Of a stretch of 6,038 bases of DNA, positions 1-5,867 are shown piece by piece. The stretch comes from SIG469 sp964541215. Its GTDB lineage: Bacteria > Bacillota > Clostridia > Oscillospirales > Oscillospiraceae. The stretch is taken from NCBI GenBank assembly GCA_964541215.1, contig CAZIPP010000086.1, positions 1-6,038 on the forward strand, given 5' to 3'. A program made the translations under genes and the position numbers. Every line of letters begins with the position of its first letter. Position 1 is the stretch's first letter. The notes under the pieces are model-generated. The model was not told the origin of the DNA, made no database searches, and saw nothing but the letters and a program-made list of their open reading frames with translations.

Positions 1-22
1 AGCGAACTCTACGAGGTTTTTT
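1..22 (+). terminator. Possible intrinsic terminator, 5' arm cut off by window start
   Basis: Positions 7-15 (CTCTACGAG) are followed closely by a run of six T (17-22). The first two bases (AG) could pair with 7-8 across a CGAA loop at 3-6, so this reads like the loop, 3' arm and U-tract of a terminator whose 5' arm lies before the window. It would end an upstream + strand gene that is not visible. Only half the structure can be seen, so this is an inference. Confidence 0.35.
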
Positions 23-30
23 GACAGTCT

Positions 31-53
31 CAGCTTCCCCTCAAGGGGAAGCC
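31..53. repeat. Solo palindromic hairpin repeat (CTTCCCC type)
   Basis: An 8-bp perfect stem (33-40 with 45-52, GCTTCCCC/GGGGAAGC) encloses a TCAA loop. Positions 31-53 are the exact reverse complement of 23 bases beginning at 2673, the left end of the composite repeat between the DUF512 gene and der. This is therefore a single-hairpin copy of one end of that element, in opposite orientation. No T-run follows, so it is not a normal terminator for the + strand. Confidence 0.75.
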
Positions 54-90
54 TTCTATTGATAATAAAAGGTAAAGGAAATAAAAAACC

Positions 91-354
91 ATGGAAGAAC
101 GACATATCATACCCTGCGGCAACTGCGCGTGGTGCATCAAGTGTACTCAGAATATTCCGATCTCTCAGGTGTTCGCGATTTGGAACAGCTATGCTATGAC
201 CGGCGATCGGGAAAGCTTTTTGCGCCGTTACGATGAGCTGGAAGTCAAGCCAAGCCGCTGTATCCGATGCCGCCAGTGCCAGCTGCTGTGCGCCAGAAAT
301 ATAGATATTCTGGGCAAACTGGCAATGATAGCGGAAGATGCCGCAAGACATTAA
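91..354 (+). CDS. Small ferredoxin-like protein with two 4Fe-4S motifs
   Basis: The 87-residue protein carries two cysteine clusters: C9-x2-C12-x2-C15-x2-C18 and C57-x2-C60-x2-C63-x3-C67. Together these predict two [4Fe-4S] clusters and a role in electron transfer. The layout, with an IPISQVFAIWNSY stretch after the first cluster and about 39 residues between clusters, resembles the ferredoxin-like C-terminal tail of 4Fe-4S aldo/keto reductases. Here it stands alone: an in-frame TAA at 82-84 lies just before the ATG, so no reductase domain is attached. The proline that usually follows the fourth cysteine is replaced by Thr19 and Ala68. There is no signal peptide or membrane segment, so it is probably cytoplasmic. 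The start is supported by AAAGGA at 74-79. The next gene has its own promoter, so this one appears to be transcribed separately. The redox partner is unknown. Confidence 0.8.
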   Translation: MEERHIIPCGNCAWCIKCTQNIPISQVFAIWNSYAMTGDRESFLRRYDELEVKPSRCIRCRQCQLLCARNIDILGKLAMIAEDAARH

Positions 355-383
355 AAATTTAATGCAAAAAATGAAAATAGTGT

Positions 384-412
384 TTGACATTGAGCACCAT
401 TTCCAATATAAT
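384..412 (+). promoter_or_regulatory. Consensus sigma-A promoter for yceD-rpmF
   Basis: A perfect -35 box TTGACA (384-389) and a perfect -10 box TATAAT (407-412) are separated by 17 bases, the ideal spacing. Transcription would begin near 419, leaving a leader of only about 20 bases before the yceD ATG at 439. A promoter this close to consensus suggests high constitutive expression, as expected for a ribosomal protein operon. I see no operator-like palindrome over it. Confidence 0.9.
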
Positions 413-438
413 AGGTAAGCACGACTGGAGACAGATAA

Positions 439-945
439 ATGTTACTGGATATTTCTTCAATCATTTTCGTTGATGGCGGACGAGTCCCCTTCAGCGCACA
501 ATTCGATTTTTCCGACTTCGATTTTTATGGCGAGCATTCCGCTTCCGAACCTGTTGAAGCCAATGGCGAGGTCATTAACCGAGCAGGCGCTCTGGTGGTT
601 CAGGGAGAGGTCACGACCGTTATGCATCCAACATGCGATCGGTGCGCCCAAAAGTTCGACAAACAGGTGAACATCCCTATCGACGCGGTAGTTGCCTCTG
701 AGCTGCCCGACGATGATTACGACAGCCTGTTCCCCATTGAAGACGGCAAGATAGATCTGGAAGAGATAGTTTCCACTACCTTTGTCCTGAATCTGGACAG
801 CAAGAACCTTTGCAGCGAAAATTGCCTTGGTCTTTGCCCCGGCTGTGGGGTGGATCTGAACCATGAACCCTGCCGCTGCAAAAAAGAGATTGATCCACGT
901 TTAGCTGCCCTCTCGCAGCTTTTGAAGGATAGATCCGACGATTAA
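439..945 (+). CDS. yceD: YceD/DUF177 family protein, large-subunit rRNA-associated
   Basis: This 168-residue protein matches the YceD (DUF177; YlbN in Bacillus) family. It has a CDRC pair at 66-69 and the diagnostic C-terminal cysteine-rich signature, C125, C129, C133, C136, C145 and C147, containing GLCPGCG (131-137). The family-typical DPRLAALSQLL (152-162) follows. The cysteines probably bind zinc. Known from the family: DUF177 proteins in bacteria and plants are needed for normal 23S rRNA accumulation, and the gene is almost always next to rpmF, as here. The acidic stretch around 89-110 is also common in the family. The ATG at 439 is preceded by GGAG at 427-430, and a consensus promoter lies just upstream. 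The 49-base gap to rpmF has no terminator, so the two are co-transcribed. The exact molecular role remains poorly defined. Confidence 0.93.
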   Translation: MLLDISSIIFVDGGRVPFSAQFDFSDFDFYGEHSASEPVEANGEVINRAGALVVQGEVTTVMHPTCDRCAQKFDKQVNIPIDAVVASELPDDDYDSLFPIEDGKIDLEEIVSTTFVLNLDSKNLCSENCLGLCPGCGVDLNHEPCRCKKEIDPRLAALSQLLKDRSDD

Positions 946-980
946 TTTTGTAGATTAATGCCCTATGGGCAGCTATGACC

Positions 981-988
981 AAGGAGGT
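981..988 (+). promoter_or_regulatory. Strong ribosome binding site setting the rpmF start
   Basis: AAGGAGGT is a full Shine-Dalgarno sequence six bases before the ATG at 995. It fixes this start over the in-frame ATG at 965, which has no such site and would add ten residues not found in L32 proteins. A small GCCC/GGGC hairpin (960-970) lies just before it and is of doubtful meaning. Confidence 0.9.
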
Positions 989-994
989 GTCAAC

Positions 995-1180
995 ATGGCG
1001 GTTCCAAAGAATAAAGTATCGAAGGCAAGACGTGACAAGAGAAGAAGCTCCCACTGGAAGCTTGACATGCCCGGCCTCGTAGCATGCCCCAAGTGCGGCG
1101 AATATCGTCTGCCCCACAGAGCCTGCAAGGCTTGCGGAACTTACAACGGACGTGAAGTCATTGCGGTCAAGGCTGAATAA
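995..1180 (+). CDS. rpmF: 50S ribosomal protein L32 (bL32), zinc-binding form
   Basis: A basic protein of 61 residues, close to the usual L32 length. It begins with the hallmark MAVPKNKVSKARRDKRRSSHW, written here only to residue 20 as MAVPKNKVSKARRDKRRSSH. C31-x2-C34 and C44-x2-C47 form the zinc ribbon, so this is the cysteine-containing (C+) type rather than the zinc-free paralogue some Firmicutes also carry. L32 is a structural component of the large ribosomal subunit. It is co-transcribed with yceD and followed within 40 bases by a strong terminator. The plsX gene that follows rpmF in many bacteria is absent here. Confidence 0.97.
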   Translation: MAVPKNKVSKARRDKRRSSHWKLDMPGLVACPKCGEYRLPHRACKACGTYNGREVIAVKAE

Positions 1181-1217
1181 TTTGCGGTTTAACCGTTTAG
1201 CCGGTGCAACACTGGCG

Positions 1218-1270
1218 AAAAATCCTCTAAAGGACGCCGTAGGCATCGTTTAGGGGATTTTTCGTTTTTT
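1218..1270 (+). terminator. Rho-independent terminator of the yceD-rpmF operon
   Basis: A 14-bp stem pairs 1218-1231 with 1249-1262, with a single T-G wobble (1226 with 1253-1254 region). The 17-base loop can form a small GCC/GGC inner stem. The 3' arm ends in TTTTT, then CG, then six T (1265-1270). The A-rich 5' arm also gives a weaker T-run on the other strand. It ends transcription about 40 bases after the rpmF stop codon. Confidence 0.92.
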
Positions 1271-1298
1271 ATTGAGCGGTCGATAGTCAACAGCAAAA

Positions 1299-1320
1299 GC
1301 CTTCTCCTCAAGGAGAAGCC
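1299..1320. repeat. Solo palindromic hairpin repeat (CTTCTCC type)
   Basis: A 7-bp perfect stem (1301-1307 with 1312-1318, CTTCTCC/GGAGAAG) encloses a TCAA loop. It matches the right-end hairpin of the composite repeat (2767-2784) except for one loop base, A here and G there. It lies between the rpmF terminator and the DUF512 gene. No T-run follows. It may be a decayed or minimal copy of that element. The rest of 1271-1350 holds nothing I can identify, and I see no convincing promoter for the DUF512 gene. Confidence 0.7.
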
Positions 1321-1350
1321 TTTCAATCACCCGATCAACACACATTTTCA

Positions 1351-1360
1351 AAGGAAGGAG
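1351..1360 (+). promoter_or_regulatory. Ribosome binding site supporting a GTG start
   Basis: AAGGAAGGAG ends six bases before the GTG at 1367. This strong site supports GTG as the true start of the DUF512 gene, and the protein then begins directly with its PDZ-like domain. Confidence 0.85.
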
Positions 1361-1366
1361 CTTCCT

Positions 1367-2671
1367 GTGAGTACTGTAATTACATCCATTGATCCCGGCA
1401 GTCCTGCCGAGAAAGCAGGCATAGCCGCCAATGAAAAGTTGATATCGGTAAACGGCAAGCCCATCGTGGATGTGCTGGATTACAAGTTTTACTGCTATGA
1501 CCCCAGGCTTGATCTGGAGCTGGAAACGCCCGATGGCGTTAAGCGTTCGCTCCATGTGGTCAAGCGGGAAGGGCAGGAGCTGGGGCTGAACTTTGAAACT
1601 TATCTTATGGATAAGGCGCGCCGATGCTCCAATAACTGCATCTTCTGCTTCATAGACCAGAACCCCAAAGGAATGCGCGAATCCATCTATTTTAAAGACG
1701 ATGATTCCCGACTGTCCTTCCTGCTGGGCAACTACATCACCATGACCAATCTGTCTGAGCGGGAGATACAGCGAATTATCGATCTGCGCATCAGCCCTGT
1801 GAATATTTCTATCCACACCACCGACCCCGAGCTTCGCTGTAAAATGCTGGGCAACAGGTTTGCGGGCAGAGGCTTTGAGCTGATGAAAAAGTTTGCCGAA
1901 GCCGGTATACGCATGAACGCTCAGATAGTTGTTTGCCCCGGCTGGAACGACGGCGCTGCTCTGCTGAACACCATGCACGATCTCGCGTCCCTGCATCCTC
2001 AGGTGGCGGGCTGCTCCATAGTGCCCTTCGGCATGACGGATCACCGTCAGGGACTGACCAAAATCGAACCTTTTGACGCTGTGTCAGCCCGGGAAACAGT
2101 GGAGCTTGTGGACGATTTTGGAACAAAATGCAAAAATTATTACGGAGACAGGATGTTCTACTGCTCCGACGAATTTTATATCAAAGCCGGTATGCCTCTG
2201 CCGGATGAGGAATACTATGAGGGCTACGAACACCTTGAAAACGGCGTTGGTATGCTCCGACTTTTAAAAGAGGAATTTGCTGCCGCTTTAAAATTCGAGG
2301 AACCGGAAGGCGTTCCGCTTCCCGCGGCAATAGTAACGGGTCAGGCAGCAGCGCCTTATATCAAGGAACTTGTTGACCTGGCAAATGAAAAATGGCATAA
2401 TATTTCCACTGAGGTATATGCCATTGAAAACGACTTTTTCGGTCACAGCATCACAGTAGCGGGGCTTGTTACCGGCGGTGATATCATCCGCCAGCTGAAG
2501 GACAGGCAGCTGCCGAAGCGTATGCTGATACCTGAAAATATGCTCCGCTCCGGGGAAGATGTTTTCCTCGATGATCTGCATGTTTCCGATGTGGAGGCTC
2601 AGCTCGGTGTTGAGATAACCGTTGTGCCCTGCGACGGCGGAGCTTTGCTGGATGAAATAATAAAGACTTAA
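1367..2671 (+). CDS. PDZ / radical SAM / DUF512 protein, function unknown
   Basis: This 434-residue protein has three parts. A PDZ-like domain occupies about 1-65, with ITSIDPGSPAEKAGI near the start and LISVNG at 25-30. A radical SAM region follows with C87-x3-C91-x2-C94 (CSNNCIFC), the motif that holds the SAM-binding [4Fe-4S] cluster, then DSRLSFLLGN (113-122), typical of this family. The C-terminal DUF512 domain, about 220-430, includes SDEFYIKAG (267-275), VTGQAAAPY (323-331), NDFFGHSITVAGL (355-367) and IPENMLRSGEDVFLDD (388-403). There is no signal peptide or membrane segment, so it is probably cytoplasmic. The family occurs in many Firmicutes and in cyanobacteria; I know of no established substrate. 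In Clostridia it commonly precedes der, as here, which hints at a ribosome- or GTPase-related role, but that is only inference from position. Family length is normal and the gene appears intact. Confidence 0.92.
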   Translation: MSTVITSIDPGSPAEKAGIAANEKLISVNGKPIVDVLDYKFYCYDPRLDLELETPDGVKRSLHVVKREGQELGLNFETYLMDKARRCSNNCIFCFIDQNPKGMRESIYFKDDDSRLSFLLGNYITMTNLSEREIQRIIDLRISPVNISIHTTDPELRCKMLGNRFAGRGFELMKKFAEAGIRMNAQIVVCPGWNDGAALLNTMHDLASLHPQVAGCSIVPFGMTDHRQGLTKIEPFDAVSARETVELVDDFGTKCKNYYGDRMFYCSDEFYIKAGMPLPDEEYYEGYEHLENGVGMLRLLKEEFAAALKFEEPEGVPLPAAIVTGQAAAPYIKELVDLANEKWHNISTEVYAIENDFFGHSITVAGLVTGGDIIRQLKDRQLPKRMLIPENMLRSGEDVFLDDLHVSDVEAQLGVEITVVPCDGGALLDEIIKT

Positions 2672-2672
2672 T

Positions 2673-2786
2673 GGCTTCCCCTTGAGGGGAAGCTGTCAGC
2701 GAAGCTGACTGATGAGGTGGGAAAACATAACCGGACACCTCATCCGTCACGGCTGCGCTGTGCCACCTTCTCCTCGAGGAGAAGGC
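2673..2786. repeat. Composite palindromic repeat element (about 114 bases)
   Basis: Five stem-loops follow one another: 2674-2693 (8-bp stem, TTGA loop); 2695-2709 (GTCAGC/GCTGAC, GAA loop); 2711-2744 (GATGAGGTG/CACCTCATC, 16-base loop); 2748-2762 (imperfect, with one G-T pair); and 2766-2785 (a 20-base perfect palindrome around TCGA). The element begins two bases after the DUF512 stop codon and ends about 50 bases before der. Its two end hairpins recur alone at 31-53 and 1299-1320. It encodes no transposase, so it resembles a non-autonomous, REP- or MITE-like element. I recall very similar repeats being abundant in Oscillospiraceae and related Clostridia, but have not checked this. Transcribed, it would be heavily folded and could affect mRNA stability between the flanking genes. 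Confidence 0.85.
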
Positions 2787-2818
2787 TTTATGGTGTATTT
2801 ACTGACAATTACACAAAA

Positions 2819-2825
2819 GAAAGGA
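2819..2825 (+). promoter_or_regulatory. Ribosome binding site setting the der start
   Basis: GAAAGGA lies 11 bases before the ATG at 2837. Two out-of-frame ATGs (2826 and 2832) sit in between. The site supports 2837 over an upstream in-frame start at 2717, which lies inside the palindromic repeat and would add 40 residues foreign to the Der family. Confidence 0.75.
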
Positions 2826-2836
2826 ATGGTCATGCT

Positions 2837-4162
2837 ATGTCCAAACCCCTTGTTGCCATAGTTGGCAGACCCAACGTGGGCAAGTCCATGCTTTTCAATA
2901 AGCTTACGGGCAAACGCACAGCCATAGTTGAAGATACTCCCGGCGTGACCCGAGACAGAATTTATGGCGACTGCGACTGGAACGGCAGAGATTTCAGCAT
3001 CGTCGATACCGGCGGTATCGAGCCAAAAACGGACGACGAGATGCTTCAGTTCATGCGCCGTCAGGCTGAAATAGCCATTTCATCGGCTCATGTCATCGTT
3101 ATGGTCTGTGATATCCGTACAGGTCTTACCGCTGCCGACAGCGATGTTGCTTCCATGCTGCTGCGCAGCAAAAAGCCTGTGGTGCTGGCGATCAATAAGT
3201 GCGACTCCGTTGGCTCTGTTGACGCTGATATTTACGAGTTTTACGGCTTGGGTCTTGGTGATCCCATACCTGTTTCCGCTGTCCACGGTCACGGTACCGG
3301 CGACCTGCTGGACGAGTGCGTCAAATACTTCCCTCCCGAAGAGGAGTTCGAGGACGATGAGGACGTTATCAAGGTAGCCGTTATCGGCAAACCCAATGTG
3401 GGCAAGTCCTCTCTTATCAACAAAATACTCGGTGAGCAGCGTGTTATCGTAAGCAATGTGGCAGGCACCACCCGTGACGCCATCGACACCAGGTTTGAAA
3501 ACGAGCACGGCAGCTACCTGTTTATCGATACCGCGGGTATGCGCAAAAAATCCAAGGTAGACGACCAGATAGAGCGCTACTCCAATCTGCGCACCACCAT
3601 GGCGATAGAACGCAGCGATGTCTGCCTTATTATGATAGACGCCAACGAGGGCGTTACCGAGCAGGATACCAAGGTGGCAGGTCTTGCCCATGAAGCCGGC
3701 AAAGCCTGCATCATTGTGGTCAACAAATGGGACGCCATCGAAAAAGACGGCAAGACCATGGATATCATGCGTGAAAAGGTTCGTCAGGGTCTGAGCTACA
3801 TGACTTACGCTCCTGTTGTGTTCATCTCCGCCCTTACGGGTCAGAGAGTTGAAAGACTGTTTGAGCTTATCAATTACGTCTATGACCAGAGCTCCATGCG
3901 CATCACCACCGGTATGCTCAACAACGTTCTGGCAGACGCCACCGCCAGAGTCCAGCCTCCCACAGACAAGGGACGCCGCCTGAAGGTGTACTACATGACG
4001 CAGACCGGTATCCGTCCTCCCAACTTTGTGTGTTTCTGCAACGATGCCAAGCTGTTCCACTTCTCCTATCAGCGCTACATCGAAAACCAGATCCGCGCGG
4101 TATTTGGTCTTGAAGGCACACCCATAAGGATGGTAATTCGCCAAAAGGGAGACAACGAATAA
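2837..4162 (+). CDS. der: Ribosome-assembly GTPase Der (EngA)
   Basis: The 441-residue protein has the two tandem GTPase domains unique to Der. Domain 1 has the P-loop GRPNVGKS (10-17), DTPGVTRD (33-40), DTGG (57-60) and NKCD (120-123). Domain 2 has GKPNVGKS (184-191), AGTTRDAID (209-217), DTAG (231-234) and NKWD (296-299). An acidic linker (168-176, EEEFEDDED) joins them. A KH-like domain fills the last 90 or so residues, ending in the typical GTPIRMVIRQKG. Der binds the 50S precursor and is essential for its maturation in the bacteria where it has been studied. All nucleotide-binding motifs are intact. The start at 2837 gives normal family length. There is no clear promoter in the 165 bases after the DUF512 gene, so der may be transcribed by readthrough across the repeat. 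plsY follows after 47 bases. Confidence 0.97.
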   Translation: MSKPLVAIVGRPNVGKSMLFNKLTGKRTAIVEDTPGVTRDRIYGDCDWNGRDFSIVDTGGIEPKTDDEMLQFMRRQAEIAISSAHVIVMVCDIRTGLTAADSDVASMLLRSKKPVVLAINKCDSVGSVDADIYEFYGLGLGDPIPVSAVHGHGTGDLLDECVKYFPPEEEFEDDEDVIKVAVIGKPNVGKSSLINKILGEQRVIVSNVAGTTRDAIDTRFENEHGSYLFIDTAGMRKKSKVDDQIERYSNLRTTMAIERSDVCLIMIDANEGVTEQDTKVAGLAHEAGKACIIVVNKWDAIEKDGKTMDIMREKVRQGLSYMTYAPVVFISALTGQRVERLFELINYVYDQSSMRITTGMLNNVLADATARVQPPTDKGRRLKVYYMTQTGIRPPNFVCFCNDAKLFHFSYQRYIENQIRAVFGLEGTPIRMVIRQKGDNE

Positions 4163-4194
4163 GCGTTGCGGCGTTGGAGAGCGCCCGACAGAAA

Positions 4195-4200
4195 AAAGGA
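4195..4200 (+). promoter_or_regulatory. Ribosome binding site choosing the plsY start
   Basis: AAAGGA lies nine bases before the ATG at 4210 but directly abuts the ATG at 4201. The spacing favours 4210. A TTG at 4174 in the same frame has no usable site. Confidence 0.65.
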
Positions 4201-4209
4201 ATGGAAAAA

Positions 4210-4836
4210 ATGTTTATCATAAGCATTATCCTTACAGCGGCAGCGGCTTATCTGCTGGGAGGGATCAACGGAGCCATAATCATTTCAAACGCCGTATTCA
4301 AAAAGGATGTCCGCAGCTTTGGCAGCGGAAACGCGGGACTTACCAACTTTATGCGTGCTTTTGGCAGAGGCTGGGCTGCCGGCGTTATAGGAATAGATTT
4401 TCTTAAAGGCGTGCTTGCCTGCGCTTTTGGCGGACTTCTGCTGTCCCAATGGGGATACGGCATAGAAGGTCGTGCTCTTGGCGGGCTGTTTGCTATCGTT
4501 GGTCATATGTTCCCGCTGTTTTACGGATTCAAGGGCGGCAAAGGCATAATGACCGGCGCGGCTGTGGCGCTCATGGTAGACTGGCGCATACTTGTTGCCA
4601 TTTTGCTGCTGTTCATTCTTGGCACAGCCGTTACCCGGATAGTATCCGTAGGCTCAGTTGTGGCTGCCTTTGGGTATCCGCTGTCATGCATAGTGTTTGA
4701 TATCGGCGGAACGGCCGTGCTGGCTCTTTCAACAGTGATGGCTGCCATGGTCATTTTCATGCACCGGGGCAACATCGCAAGGATAATAAAAGGCGAAGAA
4801 AACCGACTTACCATGGATCAGTTCAGAAAACGGTGA
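4210..4836 (+). CDS. plsY: Acyl-phosphate:glycerol-3-phosphate acyltransferase PlsY
   Basis: This integral membrane enzyme moves an acyl chain from acyl phosphate (made by PlsX) onto sn-glycerol 3-phosphate, giving lysophosphatidic acid, the first membrane-bound step of phospholipid synthesis. Numbered from the ATG at 4210, the 208-residue protein has the three conserved PlsY loop motifs: GSGNAGLTNFMRAFG (38-52), GHMFPLFYGFKGGKG (98-112) and HRGNIARIIKGEEN (185-198). Hydrophobic segments lie at about 2-24, 56-78, 117-137, 144-163 and 168-184. An alternative ATG at 4201 would add three residues; 4210 is preferred for its ribosome binding site. The gene sits 47 bases after der and 19 before gpsA with no terminator, so it is probably in one operon with both. 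Its substrate is the product of GpsA. plsX is not in the window. Confidence 0.95.
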   Translation: MFIISIILTAAAAYLLGGINGAIIISNAVFKKDVRSFGSGNAGLTNFMRAFGRGWAAGVIGIDFLKGVLACAFGGLLLSQWGYGIEGRALGGLFAIVGHMFPLFYGFKGGKGIMTGAAVALMVDWRILVAILLLFILGTAVTRIVSVGSVVAAFGYPLSCIVFDIGGTAVLALSTVMAAMVIFMHRGNIARIIKGEENRLTMDQFRKR

Positions 4837-4855
4837 TCCATAAAGGAGTTTTATT

Positions 4856-5851
4856 GTGAAGATCAGTGTTATCGGCAGCGGAAGCTGGGGCACAGCTCTG
4901 GCTGTTTTGCTGTGCGGCAACGGTCATCAGGTGACCATGTGGAACCGCAGTCCCGAAAGGGTCGCGCAGATGAAAGAAACGGGCTTCAATGTTCGGCTGA
5001 AAGACGTTCCGCTGCCCAAGGAGCTGGAGCTGACCTCCGACCTGTCCACCGTGGCAGACAGCGGCATGGTCGTTATGGCTACACCATCTTTCGCGGTGCG
5101 TGGATCGGCGGAAGCCATCGCTCCCTATCTTGGAAAAAAGCCCATCATCGTATGTGCGTCAAAAGGTATTGAAAAAGGCACCTCCATGCGCTTATCGCAG
5201 GTAATACACAGTGTCACAGGTTTGGAATGTGCTGCTTTGCTCGGACCCTCCCACGCGGAGGAGGTGGGCAGAGGCAAGCCCACCGGCTGCGTTGCGGCAG
5301 CCACGAGCGACGAGCTGTCCTGCGCCGTTCAGGATGCCTTTATGAGCGAAAGATTCAGGGTGTATTCCAGCAGTGATATCATCGGCGTGGAGCTGGGCTC
5401 CGCATTCAAGAACGTTATAGCGCTGGCCGCCGGTATAAGCGACGGCATGGACTGCGGCGACAACGCCAAGGCTCTGCTGATGACCCGCGGACTTAAAGAG
5501 ACCGCCAGACTGGGCGTTGCTCTGGGTGCCAGAGCGGAGACCTTTTCGGGTTTGAGCGGTGTAGGCGACCTGATAGTTACCTGTACATCCCGCCATTCAA
5601 GAAACCGCACCTGCGGTTTTCTGATAGGTCAGGGCAGATCACCTCAGCAGGCAATGGAAGAGGTGGGCGCCGTGGTGGAAGGCTATTATGCCGCGAAATC
5701 TGCCATGGAGCTGGCTCAGAAAACCGGCGTTGAAATACCCATCACCGCAGAGATCTACCGCGTTTTGTATGAGGGCAAGGATCCTCAGACAGTGGTCAGT
5801 GACCTTATGACACGAGAAAAACGCCACGAAAACGAAAGCTATTGGATGTAA
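4856..5851 (+). CDS. gpsA: NAD(P)+-dependent glycerol-3-phosphate dehydrogenase
   Basis: This cytoplasmic enzyme reduces dihydroxyacetone phosphate to sn-glycerol 3-phosphate, the acceptor used by PlsY. The 331-residue protein has an N-terminal Rossmann fold with GSGSWGTA (7-14). ASKGIE (101-106) contains the conserved Lys103, and GPSHAEEV (130-137) is the family signature. The catalytic-lysine region GSAFKNVIALAAGISDG (181-197) has Lys185. The substrate/cofactor region SGLSGVGDLIVTCTSRHSRN (231-250) is followed by Arg251. Length is normal and all key residues are present. Translation starts at GTG; AAAGGAG at 4842-4848, seven bases upstream, supports this. The 19-base gap to plsY points to co-transcription. 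No classical terminator follows: the 13-bp hairpin at 5868-5899 has only a weak, displaced T-run. Confidence 0.97.
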   Translation: MKISVIGSGSWGTALAVLLCGNGHQVTMWNRSPERVAQMKETGFNVRLKDVPLPKELELTSDLSTVADSGMVVMATPSFAVRGSAEAIAPYLGKKPIIVCASKGIEKGTSMRLSQVIHSVTGLECAALLGPSHAEEVGRGKPTGCVAAATSDELSCAVQDAFMSERFRVYSSSDIIGVELGSAFKNVIALAAGISDGMDCGDNAKALLMTRGLKETARLGVALGARAETFSGLSGVGDLIVTCTSRHSRNRTCGFLIGQGRSPQQAMEEVGAVVEGYYAAKSAMELAQKTGVEIPITAEIYRVLYEGKDPQTVVSDLMTREKRHENESYWM

Positions 5852-5867
5852 AATAACGGCTGCATAA

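Noticed and set aside
21..66. TTGACA at 21-26 and GATAAT at 61-66 as a promoter for the small ferredoxin gene
   Set aside because: The two boxes are 34 bases apart, twice the needed spacing, and a hairpin lies between. Neither box has a good partner at 16-18 bases.
349..364. A/T-rich palindrome over the stop codon of the small ferredoxin gene, as a terminator
   Set aside because: CATTAAA/TTTAATG leaves a two-base loop, has almost no G-C pairs, and no T-run follows on the + strand.
960..970. Small hairpin before rpmF as a translational control element
   Set aside because: Only four base pairs (GCCC/GGGC) with a three-base loop, and it does not cover the ribosome binding site.
1250..2044. Minus-strand open frame of 264 codons over the rpmF terminator and DUF512 gene
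   Set aside because: It begins within the well-supported radical SAM gene on the other strand and runs through an intrinsic terminator and a repeat. It has no recognisable domain.
2484..2750. Minus-strand open frame across the composite repeat (ASLTASPQGEA-like translation)
   Set aside because: Its N-terminal part is simply translated palindromic repeat. Such products are frequent false annotations in Clostridia. The remainder is antisense to the DUF512 gene.
3080..4144. Long (354-codon) open frame on the minus strand opposite der
   Set aside because: It is antisense to the intact and unmistakable der gene, its translation resembles no family I know, and it reflects the codon pattern of der.
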